Assembly: GCF_000236805.1 (NCBI RefSeq)
Contig: NZ_AGFX01000021.1
Span: forward strand, 1-64,000
DNA from: Paenibacillus peoriae KCTC 3763
GTDB lineage: Bacteria; Bacillota; Bacilli; Paenibacillales; Paenibacillaceae
Length of the DNA: 64,000 nucleotides
Reading direction: 5' to 3'
Shown piece after piece: positions 1-8,134 of this stretch (position 1 is the stretch's first letter; each line of letters begins with the position of its first letter). The position numbers and the translations under genes are program-made. Under the pieces are notes generated by a model. It saw only the letters and a list, made by a program, of their open reading frames with translations. It did not search any database and was not told the DNA's origin.

Positions 1-1158
1 TTGCACATGTTGCCATACCTTCACATTCGGCTGTCCATTTGCGTGGCGTTGCTGTCGCAGCGAATCCGTTACATAGGCATCCTGTTCGCGGTGTGTAGGC
101 AGATACAACTCCACCTGTTCCCCGATCTCAGGCATATCGTACCAGCCACTATGTTCTTCGGCTACATATCTTGTCGCCACGGGAAACCAGCAGGCTTTGG
201 CAGGATCTTGCTTCGGATCGATATCCAGTTGAAGCTGTACGAAATCCTGTTGTACCTTGAGCACCGTTCCTATCAGCGAAATCCCGGTGGCCTGATCGTT
301 TTCATAACGGGCATAGCGAATATTCTGTTCCGCTTGGAGATCATAACGGGTACGCAGTAAGCCATCCTCTAACCGTGTCACTGCCCGAACGACGACCAAC
401 TCTTTGCCTTGTCCAATGGGTAACGTGATAAGGTCACCTAGAGCGTAGTATTGCAGACTTTCAATCATATAGGTGACATACGAGTCAGCACGTTGTTCTC
501 CGGGCTTTTCCGCATCCAACTCATGAAACGTTTTTCGTACCCTGTAAAACACATCCCGTTCCACTTTGTGCTGCTTGCCTTCTGGCATCCCGAAGAAAAC
601 TTTGGGTGAGGCTGCGGTTACCTCTGGCACAAGTACGGAGCCAAAGCGGGAAGCAAGACGCTTTAAAAATGCCCAATCGGTCTCCTCATATTGTAAAACA
701 AAAGTGTCCAGTTTGGCATAGTTGCTTACAGTATCAATGGCATCACCATACTCATATTTCCGCACCATCGCAGTGACCAGATCATCATAAGTGCGGTGAA
801 TATCTTGATAGGAGCGTCTTTTCGCCTTGATATCCATCTGGTACGAATGGGAAGCGGCCTCCAGTTCAAATGTATATACGCCTCGCACACATTGTACGGA
901 CATACTCGTTACAACCCCATGGAACAGCCTTCTCAGCGATTGTCCCTGATCATCTAGCTGACGAATGACAATCGGCTCCTGCTCCATATTTTGACCGATA
1001 CAGGATGCTCCCTGTTCTTCGGAGAGCACACCACTGATATGTAAATAGGCATGATCGTTGATGGTACGTGTTATTTGAAGTTGTTCAATATGTTGTGGCT
1101 GAAAGGGGCCATAAAAGCGTAGGCTTTCATAGCTGATCCCGTCTGATAAGTGGCTCAA
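1..1158 (-). CDS. VgrG/phage late-control-D-like spike protein (partial, 3' end beyond window)
   Basis: This open frame of 386 codons has no stop before the left edge. It is a paralogue of the VgrG-like protein at 12648-14063. Shared features are the N-terminal gpD/gp27-like region (QPQHIEQLQITRTINDHAYL), the YEETDWAFLKRLASR segment about residue 190, and the start of the OB-fold spike region (WYDMPEIGEQVELYLPTHRE near the edge). Proteins of this family form the trimeric tip spike of phage tails, type VI secretion and related contractile injectors. The start is uncertain. TTG at 1158 is the first standard start in frame after an upstream TGA, with GGAG about 12 nt upstream. An ATG at 1169 is out of frame and runs into a stop after 13 codons. 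A sigma-D-like promoter lies about 180 bp upstream. Family assignment is fairly sure; function in a Gram-positive host is inference. Confidence 0.8.
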   Translation of the reverse strand, partial: MSHLSDGISYESLRFYGPFQPQHIEQLQITRTINDHAYLHISGVLSEEQGASCIGQNMEQEPIVIRQLDDQGQSLRRLFHGVVTSMSVQCVRGVYTFELEAASHSYQMDIKAKRRSYQDIHRTYDDLVTAMVRKYEYGDAIDTVSNYAKLDTFVLQYEETDWAFLKRLASRFGSVLVPEVTAASPKVFFGMPEGKQHKVERDVFYRVRKTFHELDAEKPGEQRADSYVTYMIESLQYYALGDLITLPIGQGKELVVVRAVTRLEDGLLRTRYDLQAEQNIRYARYENDQATGISLIGTVLKVQQDFVQLQLDIDPKQDPAKACWFPVATRYVAEEHSGWYDMPEIGEQVELYLPTHREQDAYVTDSLRQQRHANGQPNVKVWQHVQ

Positions 1159-1311
1159 GTGAATTCATGACTCCTTTCTAGATGTGATGGCTGTTTTCCC
1201 AATATAAGCACGTCATTTTTAATCCGGTTCTGGTAATTGAATACGGATGGGTGCTTTGGCTCAAGATCAATATGTATCATTGAGTTTGTAGGGTACAAAA
1301 GGATGCGATGT

Positions 1312-1378
1312 GATATTTAATAAACAACCCAGCATATGTATTTATCGGTTAAAAGAGAAATTTAGTTTACAGAATGCC
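1312..1378 (-). promoter_or_regulatory. Sigma-D (sigma-28) type promoter and conserved leader upstream of spike gene
   Basis: Read on the minus strand, TAAA (1369-1366) is followed after 16 nt by ACCGATAA (1349-1342). This is close to the B. subtilis SigD / E. coli FliA consensus TAAA-N15-GCCGATAA. The stretch from 1312 to 1378 is nearly the same as 14805-14873 upstream of the second spike operon. The identity continues past the -10 box into the transcribed leader. That conservation outside genes argues for a functional regulatory element. Confidence 0.7.
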
Positions 1379-2139
1379 CCATTGAAAGCGGTATTTACAA
1401 TGTGTATTTTTGGAAGGGAGAGGAGTAGGAGTAGGAGTAGGAGTAGTCTACTTGCAACCGTGAATTTGTGAAAAGCTCAGATCATGATGCCGTTTTAATC
1501 AAGTTGGTGGTACATAGTAATCAATATAGTTCAAATGTAGCTCATGAGATCGATAGAATTAAGAGGAGAGAGGGGCTTTTAAAACTAAGGTTGTTGCGAG
1601 GAGGAGTATTTTTTATTATAATAGGTAAAAAATATAACAAGAAGAAATATATCCCTTACAATATCTCGACACACGTGGAGTGCGTGGTAGTAATATATTG
1701 AGATGAGAAGCATTGAATGCACGAGGGTTAAGAGCAACTCAAATATGTTCCTGTATTCAAAAAAATGCTTTAGGGTTGAGTGCGGGAACATATTTTATTT
1801 ACTGAGCTACGTGATACTGAATCTGTTATATAGATTATCTTATAAATTAGCTTTTTAGAATGACGGATTGTCAAGCTAAGTGCGACACCTTGTCCATGAA
1901 GGCTTAGCCTATATCTTTGGTTAATCTCCGTAAGATAATTCTTATAACAGTAAGCTTTTACTAAAATTAAATTGATTAGCCTATACAATTAGCTATGATT
2001 TTACATAATTATGTAGGTCTGAAGAATCTATTTAATGTAGAATATTTAAATGTTTTGTCGAAATAACAATATATAGTGTTAACATGTGATACCATAAAAA
2101 TGTAAAAATAATCAAAAAGAAAAGGAGTGTTAAAATTTC
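1379..2139. other. AT-rich intergenic stretch without a convincing gene
   Basis: No reading frame here has both a plausible ribosome binding site and a recognisable product. Two structures are visible. One is a short hexanucleotide repeat at 1421-1446. The other is an 11-bp perfect inverted repeat, AAATATGTTCC at 1741-1751 with its complement at 1785-1795, separated by 33 nt. The inverted repeat is followed by a T-rich run and could be a weak terminator. Base composition is lower in GC than the flanking spike gene, which fits an accessory segment. Confidence 0.5.
1421..1446. repeat. Hexanucleotide tandem repeat AGGAGT x4.3
   Basis: Four exact copies of AGGAGT plus two further bases lie in the non-coding stretch between the first spike promoter and the AT-rich island. 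Each unit resembles a Shine-Dalgarno core, but no gene starts just downstream, so chance slippage is the simplest explanation. Confidence 0.8.
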
Positions 2140-2703
2140 ATGAAGATTGTTACTAATAGAAAGTGGGTAAAAGGTTTAATTTCTTTGGTCGTATTATCTA
2201 TGTTTGTTACCTTAGGTCTTTCGTCAGGATTGGTTGCTACTGCAGCTGAAAGTCAAGAGCCTGAAATGGAAAAATACCAAAGTGTTTCTCAGGATTCTAT
2301 TCAAAAAATTCTAAATGACATAGAGAATATTCCAGATGAAGTCCTAAATTCTAATGATGCAACGACTATTAATAATTATTTTAAAAGTGTAGGTAGCCAG
2401 GTAAGAGTGACAGATTCCGACAATTATGAAGAGCTGGCAACTGACTCAAAGGTAATTAAACCTGCTGGAGCTTGGGAATGTGGATTGGCTATTGCGGGTT
2501 TAGTTGTGACTACTGCTGTACCAATCGCTAAGATCGTAAAGATAGGTAAATTAGTTAAAAGTTTGGGTGGTGCTGTTGAAGCCGCTAAGTTAATATGGGG
2601 AGCTTCGTTTGCAAGTGAGAAGTGGAAAGCTTTAGGGGGAGCAGCTAAAGATTTAGTTGCTGAATTGGCAGGAATCACAGCTGTTAGCAAAGCTTGCTTT
2701 TAA
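2140..2703 (+). CDS. Secreted protein with Cys-flanked hydrophobic C-terminal region (bacteriocin-like candidate)
   Basis: The 187-residue product starts with a typical Sec signal peptide: basic residues to about 11, a hydrophobic core to 33, and a likely cut after the ATA/TAA around residue 36. A polar acidic segment follows (about 37-105). The C-terminal region (about 108-187) is Ala/Gly/Val-rich and weakly basic. It is bracketed by the only two cysteines, Cys114 and Cys186, the latter next to last. A polar pro-region plus a hydrophobic helical core that a disulfide could close resembles processed antimicrobial proteins such as the SdpC type, but I see no clear sequence match. The RBS AAAGGAGTG is 12 nt from ATG. 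The gene is AT-rich and sits beside phage remnants. Secretion is well supported; a toxin role is a guess. Confidence 0.6.
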   Translation: MKIVTNRKWVKGLISLVVLSMFVTLGLSSGLVATAAESQEPEMEKYQSVSQDSIQKILNDIENIPDEVLNSNDATTINNYFKSVGSQVRVTDSDNYEELATDSKVIKPAGAWECGLAIAGLVVTTAVPIAKIVKIGKLVKSLGGAVEAAKLIWGASFASEKWKALGGAAKDLVAELAGITAVSKACF

Positions 2704-2774
2704 GGAAATATTAGGATAAATTTATAGGGAGGTTTATCCTTAGTCGTAACTTGGCATTTCTTTATGATTATAAG

Positions 2775-2834
2775 AGCACTTTGGACAAGCTGGGGTAATT
2801 TGTTCCCCTTGCTCCATAAGTGCTTTATTCTTTT
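2775..2834 (+). terminator. Intrinsic terminator after the secreted-protein gene
   Basis: AGCACTT (2775-2781) pairs with AAGTGCT (2818-2824). An inner GGGG/CCCC helix stacks within it and TTATTCTTTT follows. It separates the secreted-protein gene from the small membrane-protein gene, so the two probably have separate promoters or only read-through coupling. Confidence 0.55.
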
Positions 2835-2875
2835 AAGAGCTAATAATTAGTTTTGATGAAAATAGGAGGAACCTC

Positions 2876-3142
2876 ATGGACAACTCAATGTATTTAATAA
2901 TATTCTTACTGTTAGCACTTATATTCTCTGTCACTACAAATTATTATAATTCAAGGAAATTAAACTCATTAGAGGAAGCACTTTATGAGTCATATAGAAA
3001 TAACGATGAAGTTAAATCTTTTATTGAAGAGGCTTTAACGGAGGCATCAGAAGTAGAAGCAATAAAAAGAGTCAGAACTAAGTATGGTTTATCTATTGGA
3101 AATGCAAAAAAAATAATTGATTTTTATAGAAGAAGCGACTGA
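2876..3142 (+). CDS. Small single-pass membrane protein with L7/L12-like C-terminal helix-turn
   Basis: The 88-residue protein has one N-terminal membrane segment (about residues 5-22), a charged linker, and a C-terminal piece around IKRVRTKYGLSIGNAKKIID. That piece follows the helix-loop-helix pattern of the ribosomal protein L7/L12 C-terminal domain. Translation is backed by a strong AGGAGG six bases before ATG. It lies 172 bp downstream of the secreted hydrophobic protein on the same strand. Small membrane proteins in that position are often immunity factors, which is the basis for suspecting that role here. No direct family evidence supports immunity, and a general small membrane protein is equally possible. 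Confidence 0.6.
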   Translation: MDNSMYLIIFLLLALIFSVTTNYYNSRKLNSLEEALYESYRNNDEVKSFIEEALTEASEVEAIKRVRTKYGLSIGNAKKIIDFYRRSD

Positions 3143-3471
3143 TATAAGGGATTTCGCAAAAAAATTACTTGGAATTCATCTGTGAGCAACTGAATCTAAA
3201 AAATCTGGATATAGGTAGCTGTTGCTTCAAAGTAAAATGTTCAAAGGAAACTATAGAATCGAATATTCGTAGTCATGCTAGATTCAGGATAATTAGGCCT
3301 TTGGTATTATTCAAGGGCTTTTTTTGTTCCATATATCCCCATGAAAATGCTATAGTGTAAGAAATAAAGAAGAATTATGCAATATTTAGTAGGAGAATGG
3401 TTGGCTGTTGATTCGATTATTTAAGAGGACAAAAATGGAAAAAAGAAGATTCGCATTGAAAAGGTGAAAAG

Positions 3472-3923
3472 GTATCAGCCTCCCCCAATCCGACAGCGAT
3501 GATCTTCTACTTAAAGAACCGTGCACCTAACGAGTGGAATGATCGCCGTGAGCTGCCGGTGAATACGAAAGCACTGAAACAGGTATGTGATTGATGGTAA
3601 CGTCTATAAACTGCTGCCGGATGATTTGTTCCAAGTGGCTATTGAGAAGTTAAAGCTTTCTTCTGCAGATAAGCTTGGTTTTGAGGTGAATCAGGCACGT
3701 GCATTCCAAGGGACAGAAACATGAACGTATTATTAGCTTGGAGCTGGAAGTGAAGAAGGGTCATATTCTATTCAATGCAGATGACCTCAGGTACAATCAT
3801 CAAGTGAAGGATTACAATCGAGACTGTACATACGACGATGCGCCAGATAGTCTATATGGGACTGTTCAATTGATTCAGTCAGTCAAGAGTCCGAAATTTT
3901 ATGATCGTAGTTTGTTATTTTGA
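3472..3923 (+). pseudogene. Decayed prophage terminase (small- and large-subunit fragments)
   Basis: The frame at 3472-3594 encodes NPTAMIFYLKNRAPNEWNDR, the pattern found in phage terminase small subunits and similar DNA-packaging proteins. It ends in a premature stop. A second frame (about 3586-3723) reads YVIDGNVYKLLPDDLFQVAI before stopping. A third frame (about 3725-3923) reads ERIISLELEVKKGHILF and then DDAPDSLYGTVQLIQS, which matches the C-terminal end of phage terminase large subunits, where the DDAPDSL motif carries nuclease-domain acidic residues. Three frames in succession with stops between them show a deletion fusion that has decayed. No other phage structural gene is next to it. 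Confidence 0.7.
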
Positions 3924-4128
3924 GGGTTTTGTTAAAAAAATATGTATTGAATCACTCGTTAAGCAAATGGACAGTTACCTTCAATAACCATAAAGATTGG
4001 ATGCCAATGATTAGCATTTGCTGTTGCCATTCGTTTATGACCTCAGGATCTTTCCCTTTTTTAAACCTTTAGATAGGCAGGTGCATAGAATGAAAATAAA
4101 CAATGAAATGCTGAGAGGAGAATGAATA

Positions 4129-4662
4129 TTGTACCGTAATTCATGCTATCCATATCAATGGCATACTCCAATGCATGACTATTGGAATAACATCCGTTGG
4201 AGTAATAATTGGAATGGTCATTATTGTAATGGGGTCAACACGAACGGGTATCCTTATAAATTAACAGATTATGGGCAAAGACCATTTGTAGTGAATATTG
4301 ACCAAGCTACTAAGCAAAATCATACTTACCGCACCGCTTTGTGGACAGGGAAACATCTTCAAGTAACCCTGATGAGTATTAATGTTGGAGATGATATTGG
4401 TTTAGAAGTTCATCCCACAACAGATCAATTCATACGTATTGAAGAAGGTCAGGGACTTGTTCAGATGGGTGAAAATAAAGATAATTTGAGTTTTCAAGCA
4501 ATGGCCTGTGGCGGCTATGCAATTATGATACCTGCTGGAACATGGCACAATGTTACCAATACGGGGAATATCCCGCTTAAAATATACGCCATCTATGCTC
4601 CGCCTGAGCATCCATATGGTACGGTTCATGTAACAAAAGCGGATGCCATGTCTGCTGAATAA
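4129..4662 (+). CDS. Cupin-domain protein
   Basis: The 177-residue product has an N-terminal segment rich in Tyr, Trp and Asn (about 1-50) and then a single cupin beta-barrel. Cupin motif 1 is seen as GLEVHPTTDQFIRIEEGQG (about 87-105) and motif 2 as PAGTWHNVTNTG (about 136-147), which together supply His, Glu and His metal ligands. The TTG start is chosen because GAGAGGAG lies eight or nine bases upstream and no ATG in frame precedes the conserved part. The aromatic N-terminal extension resembles Bacillus spore- or coat-associated cupins, but the substrate cannot be read from sequence. A rho-independent terminator follows, so it is probably monocistronic. Confidence 0.75.
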   Translation: MYRNSCYPYQWHTPMHDYWNNIRWSNNWNGHYCNGVNTNGYPYKLTDYGQRPFVVNIDQATKQNHTYRTALWTGKHLQVTLMSINVGDDIGLEVHPTTDQFIRIEEGQGLVQMGENKDNLSFQAMACGGYAIMIPAGTWHNVTNTGNIPLKIYAIYAPPEHPYGTVHVTKADAMSAE

Positions 4663-4733
4663 AGCCCATATTATTAATGGATCAAGTAAATGAGGTTGGA
4701 ATGAATCACTAACGGTGAACGTTAATTCAATAA

Positions 4734-4763
4734 GGAACTACCTTAGTAAAGGTGGTTCTTTTA
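4734..4763 (+). terminator. Intrinsic terminator after the cupin gene
   Basis: GAACTACCTT pairs with AAGGTGGTTC through one G-U pair, with a short loop and then TTTTATTTATTT. A very similar hairpin with similar flanks recurs at 6547-6576. Confidence 0.75.
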
Positions 4764-5089
4764 TTTATTTAAGCAACAATTACATAGCCCATTTTGAAAG
4801 GATTCGATGAGATGCAAATTACCGAACAAATCATATTAGATTGTCTAAATGAACTCTAATCGATTCTTTATCCAATATTCCTAAAATATCGAGTTGTTTT
4901 ACGAGGCTGAGTTGGAAGGGGAAGCTAATACATATGGGGAATGGGCTATTATAGCTTGTTCCCTTTTTTCGCGATAGTGATTATATAGATGCTACTTCTT
5001 AGGAAAAAGAAGGAATTACATTCAAATTTGTTGAATTAAACCTGATAAGAAAAATCAACAAGTTCAGCAGCATGAAAAGGGGAAGCTAG
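4764..5089. other. Intergenic stretch, no gene seen
   Basis: Only very short reading frames occur, for example a 15-codon frame starting at about 4813 that reads MQITEQIILDCLNEL. It may be a decayed gene start, but there is too little to name. The last 30 bases carry the AAGGGGAAGC ribosome binding site of the next gene. Confidence 0.5.
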
Positions 5090-5764
5090 ATGATCTGGAA
5101 TATAAGAAATCTTGTCACATTTGTATTTGTCATTGTCATGTGGATGATTGTGGATCGTTTACACATCAATAATGCGTTAGCTTTTGTAATTATTTTTATC
5201 CTGGTGTTCCTGGTACTATATGTCCCTATCCTTTTTTCTGTATTGTGGGATTCTAATTTGAAGAGAATTGAAAAGTTTTTAATGTCGCATAAGAGTAAGC
5301 CAGAATACCATCTATTTTATGCTCTAGCCCATGAAATCGATGAAGAAGTAGAAGACTCAATTCGACTATTGCTCCAAAAATATAAGGGAATCCACAAGCA
5401 AGCGTTACATAAAACCGTTTTTGCTTTCTATAAAAAAGAAATTCTGACGGTTAAAGAAGAAATCGAATTGATCAAACCACTGGCATATAAAAATTACTAT
5501 CGAGCTATTGTGTGTATGGAAGAAGGAAGTAATGCGGAAGCTCTCAAAATCATTCACGAGATTCCAACACCTTGGATGAAAAACGCGCTTCTTTCCGAAT
5601 TGGAGTTGAAATCAAATCATTATGCAGAAGCAACTGAACTGGCACAACAGGCCTTACATCAATCTAAAGGTTTACAAAAGTATGTGTTATTTAAAACGTA
5701 TCAACGGAAATTTCCTGAAATGAAGCTGTTAAGGCGAGATAACCTTAAAGTATATCTGTGGTGA
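5090..5764 (+). CDS. Membrane-anchored hypothetical protein with helical repeat-like C-terminus
   Basis: The 224-residue protein has two adjacent membrane segments (about 8-24 and 29-53). A long soluble, probably cytoplasmic, all-helical part of about 170 residues follows. Segments such as YYRAIVCMEEGSNAEALKII and ALLSELELKSNHYAEATELA have the spacing of TPR-like helical hairpins, which suggests a protein-interaction scaffold. RBS GGGGAAGC precedes ATG. I do not recognise a named family. It stands alone between a terminated cupin gene and the BluB-like gene. Confidence 0.6.
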   Translation: MIWNIRNLVTFVFVIVMWMIVDRLHINNALAFVIIFILVFLVLYVPILFSVLWDSNLKRIEKFLMSHKSKPEYHLFYALAHEIDEEVEDSIRLLLQKYKGIHKQALHKTVFAFYKKEILTVKEEIELIKPLAYKNYYRAIVCMEEGSNAEALKIIHEIPTPWMKNALLSELELKSNHYAEATELAQQALHQSKGLQKYVLFKTYQRKFPEMKLLRRDNLKVYLW

Positions 5765-5851
5765 GATTATTTTAGGACTGACTGTATTACTTGATGGTGC
5801 ATTCTCACTCTTATTTAGGCTGGGGATTTTTGTTTTAAGGGAGGAATTAAA

Positions 5852-6487
5852 TTGTTAAATGATTCTGAAAGAGAAGGACTATTTAAGGCCATTTTTGAAA
5901 GGAGAGATATTCGCTCATTTAATGGAAAACCCATATCCAAAGATAAGTTAAACAACATATTAATGGCTGGTCATCATGCACCTTCCGTTGGTTTTATGCA
6001 ACCTTGGGATTTTATTGTAATTGACTCTCAAGAGGTTAAAGAACGATTGGCGCATGCATGCCATAAAGAAATACAGGCCTTGTCCATACACTATGAAGAT
6101 GAAAAAAAGGCAAGATTTCTCTCGTTAAAATTAGAGGGTATAAGGGAAGCACCTATAACGATCTGTATTACATGTGATCCCACAAGAGGTGGCGGACATG
6201 TAATTGGGCGAAATTCTATTCCTGAAACAGATATTATGTCCGTCGCCTGTTGCATTCAAAATATGTGGTTGGCGTCTTATGCAGAAGGAATAGCTATGGG
6301 GTGGGTTAGTTTTTACAAGAAAACAGACGTACGCGAAATACTAAATATTCCGCCACATATTGACCCTATTGCTTTGATCTCATTAGGATATACGGATTTT
6401 TATCCTACAAAACCACTCTTGGAGCAAGTAAATTGGGAGAGACGTCGAAATCTAAATAACCTAATACACCATAATGCTTGGGAATGA
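5852..6487 (+). CDS. bluB: 5,6-dimethylbenzimidazole synthase (BluB) family nitroreductase-fold protein
   Basis: BluB breaks reduced FMN with oxygen to give 5,6-dimethylbenzimidazole, the lower ligand of vitamin B12. The 211-residue length suits the family. The FMN-binding N-terminus RRDIRSFNGKPI, the GHHAPSVGFMQPWDF segment (about 45-59) and the GWVSFYKK segment (about 150-157) are those of BluB-type nitroreductases rather than NfsB types. The start is a TTG preceded at good distance by GGGAGGAA. No other cobalamin gene is nearby, so it may act on imported precursors or on a related substrate. A terminator follows. Confidence 0.8.
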   Translation: MLNDSEREGLFKAIFERRDIRSFNGKPISKDKLNNILMAGHHAPSVGFMQPWDFIVIDSQEVKERLAHACHKEIQALSIHYEDEKKARFLSLKLEGIREAPITICITCDPTRGGGHVIGRNSIPETDIMSVACCIQNMWLASYAEGIAMGWVSFYKKTDVREILNIPPHIDPIALISLGYTDFYPTKPLLEQVNWERRRNLNNLIHHNAWE

Positions 6488-6546
6488 TTTGAAATACAAT
6501 TGAATCTTCCCTTTAGATATGATGCTAACGGAAATGATAGTGCAAT

Positions 6547-6576
6547 AAGAACTACCTTATTAAAGGTGGTTCTTTA
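6547..6576 (+). terminator. Intrinsic terminator after bluB
   Basis: AAGAACTACCTT (6547-6558) pairs with AAGGTGGTTCTT (6563-6574), followed by TTATTTAT. Its sequence and the preceding GCTAACGG flank closely resemble the terminator at 4734-4763, so the two probably share an origin. Confidence 0.75.
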
Positions 6577-6651
6577 TTTATCTAGGCTCTATAGCTGACC
6601 TTATAATACAAACGGACAGGGTAGTTCAACAAGATTTAGAATGCGTCAAGA

Positions 6652-7518
6652 TTATTGCATCGTTATTTGGGTGATAAACGTCTTCATTGCAGTACTGAGA
6701 TAGGAGGTTTTGCGATAAACCAGACCAATCTTCCGCGTAGGAGCAGGATCTCTGAGGCGGATTTTGGTGATGGCAGGTTGGTTAACTGTTTGGAGATAGG
6801 ATCGTGGCAGCACGGCTGCGCCAACACCTGTTATCGCGATTTGCAGCAGTGATTCCAGAGTGGAGAGCTCCAGGATCGGCTTGGCGTGGAAGCCAGCGTG
6901 CTCACAATACTGGTCAAAGAACTGACGTACGAGAAACTTGGGCTGGAGCATAGCAAAGGGATGTGCCTGAAGCTCTGCGAGGGGGACTGCATCTGCTCCA
7001 GCGAGCGGGTGCCCTGCTGCGACGACCAACTGCAGTTCGTCCTCGAACAGCTCAATGCTCTCAAGTTGCTCGTGATCCAGCGGTAGATAGACAATACCGA
7101 GATCAATCCGATTGGTTAGCAGTTCCTTCTTAACTTCTTCGGTCGCCAGTTCCTGGACTGACAGTTCAATCTCCGGATATTGCCGGTGAAACGCGGCGAT
7201 GGCAGGCAGAAGTAAATGATTGCCCGCACAGCCGATCCGCAGGCAGCCTCGCTTCATGCCTCGCAGTTCTTCGATGGCAGCCCGAGCTTGATCTAATTCG
7301 TGAAAGGCGTTTAACGCGTGACTTCGCAAAATGTGCCCAGCCTCGGACAAATAGACCTTCTTGCCAATGCGGGTAAACAATGGCATGCCTAGCTGGTGCT
7401 CTAGCAGCTGGATTTGGTGGCTGAGCGTTGGCTGGCTGATCGACAGTCGTTCAGCTGCCCGCGTAAAATGAAGCTCCTCGCAGACCATTAAAAAATAGGT
7501 CAATAACCGATGTTCCAT
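6652..7518 (-). CDS. LysR-family transcriptional regulator
   Basis: The 288-residue protein has an N-terminal winged helix-turn-helix (about 1-60, with FTRAAERLSISQPTLSHQI as the recognition region). A two-lobed periplasmic-binding-protein-like effector domain follows (about 88-285). Its layout resembles the CynR/CcpC/YofA branch. It is divergent from the GNAT gene at 7637. A perfect 11-1-11 palindrome with the LysR T-N11-A form lies between them, so autoregulation and control of the acetyltransferase are likely. The inducer is unknown. Confidence 0.9.
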   Translation of the reverse strand: MEHRLLTYFLMVCEELHFTRAAERLSISQPTLSHQIQLLEHQLGMPLFTRIGKKVYLSEAGHILRSHALNAFHELDQARAAIEELRGMKRGCLRIGCAGNHLLLPAIAAFHRQYPEIELSVQELATEEVKKELLTNRIDLGIVYLPLDHEQLESIELFEDELQLVVAAGHPLAGADAVPLAELQAHPFAMLQPKFLVRQFFDQYCEHAGFHAKPILELSTLESLLQIAITGVGAAVLPRSYLQTVNQPAITKIRLRDPAPTRKIGLVYRKTSYLSTAMKTFITQITMQ

Positions 7519-7535
7519 TTAGGTTGTCACCGTCC

Positions 7536-7558
7536 GATCATAGATATTATCTATGATC
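7536..7558. promoter_or_regulatory. Perfect 23-bp palindrome, probable LysR operator
   Basis: GATCATAGATA (7536-7546) and TATCTATGATC (7548-7558) are exact reverse complements around a single T. The core has the T-N11-A spacing of LysR-type operators and lies 18 bp from the LysR start and 79 bp from the GNAT start. Confidence 0.8.
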
Positions 7559-7636
7559 TTAATATGAAAATCGACATTGATCAATCGTTCGGTTTTTTTT
7601 ACAGTGGAGTAAGCATACAAGAGGAGGAAACATATC

Positions 7637-8134
7637 ATGCTCGAAACAGTACTCACGATCACTTCGATGAAGACGCCCAACGAAGCTCATGCCTTTAAAA
7701 CTCTTAACGAGGAATGGATCACTCACTTCTTCACGATCGAAAAGGAGGATCGGGTCATCCTTGATAATCCGGTGGAGAATATCGTGAACAGAGGAGGAGA
7801 TGTGCTCATCGCGCGTGCTGGAGATTCGATCGTCGGATGCGTTGCACTCGTGCCGAGCGGAGCTGGCGTGTTCGAGCTATCGAAGATGAGCGTTGCACCC
7901 GAGTCGCGGGGACGCGGATACGGACGGAAAATCATCGATGCCGCCATCGACCGCGCACGCGAGCTTGGTGCAACATCGCTCTTTTTGGGCAGTAGCACCA
8001 AGCTACCGAACGCCGTTCATCTTTACGAATCGGTTGGATTCAAGCATGTTCCTGTTGAGCGAATCGGACCTATGCCATATGTAAGAGCGGATGTGTTTAT
8101 GGAGTTGGAACTAAAACGTGCAGATTTCCTGTAA
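7637..8134 (+). CDS. GNAT-family N-acetyltransferase
   Basis: The 165-residue single-domain protein transfers an acetyl group from acetyl-CoA to an unidentified amine. The acetyl-CoA pyrophosphate loop is visible as RGRGYGRKI (about 91-99), preceded by the beta-4 strand FELSKMSVAPESRG. The C-terminal NAVHLYESVGFKHV is the usual motif B. Overall it looks like the PaiA/YjgM-like MarR-associated acetyltransferases. Start ATG is preceded by GGAGGAAAC. The divergent LysR gene and the palindrome between them suggest inducible expression. Confidence 0.88.
   Translation: MLETVLTITSMKTPNEAHAFKTLNEEWITHFFTIEKEDRVILDNPVENIVNRGGDVLIARAGDSIVGCVALVPSGAGVFELSKMSVAPESRGRGYGRKIIDAAIDRARELGATSLFLGSSTKLPNAVHLYESVGFKHVPVERIGPMPYVRADVFMELELKRADFL

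Noticed and set aside
1-360. A plus-strand reading frame at the left edge
   Set aside because: It is antisense to the VgrG-like frame, which has clear paralogy to the second spike protein.
1468-1701. A 77-codon frame in the AT-rich stretch
   Set aside because: It uses a weak GTG start with no ribosome site, has a low-complexity end and no recognisable family.
1770-1988. A minus-strand frame of 72 codons as a possible transposase remnant
   Set aside because: No transposase motif or terminal repeat could be seen; the likeness is too vague to report.
3169-3360. A 63-codon frame between the small membrane protein and the terminase relic
   Set aside because: No ribosome site, no family, and a composition like the surrounding non-coding DNA.
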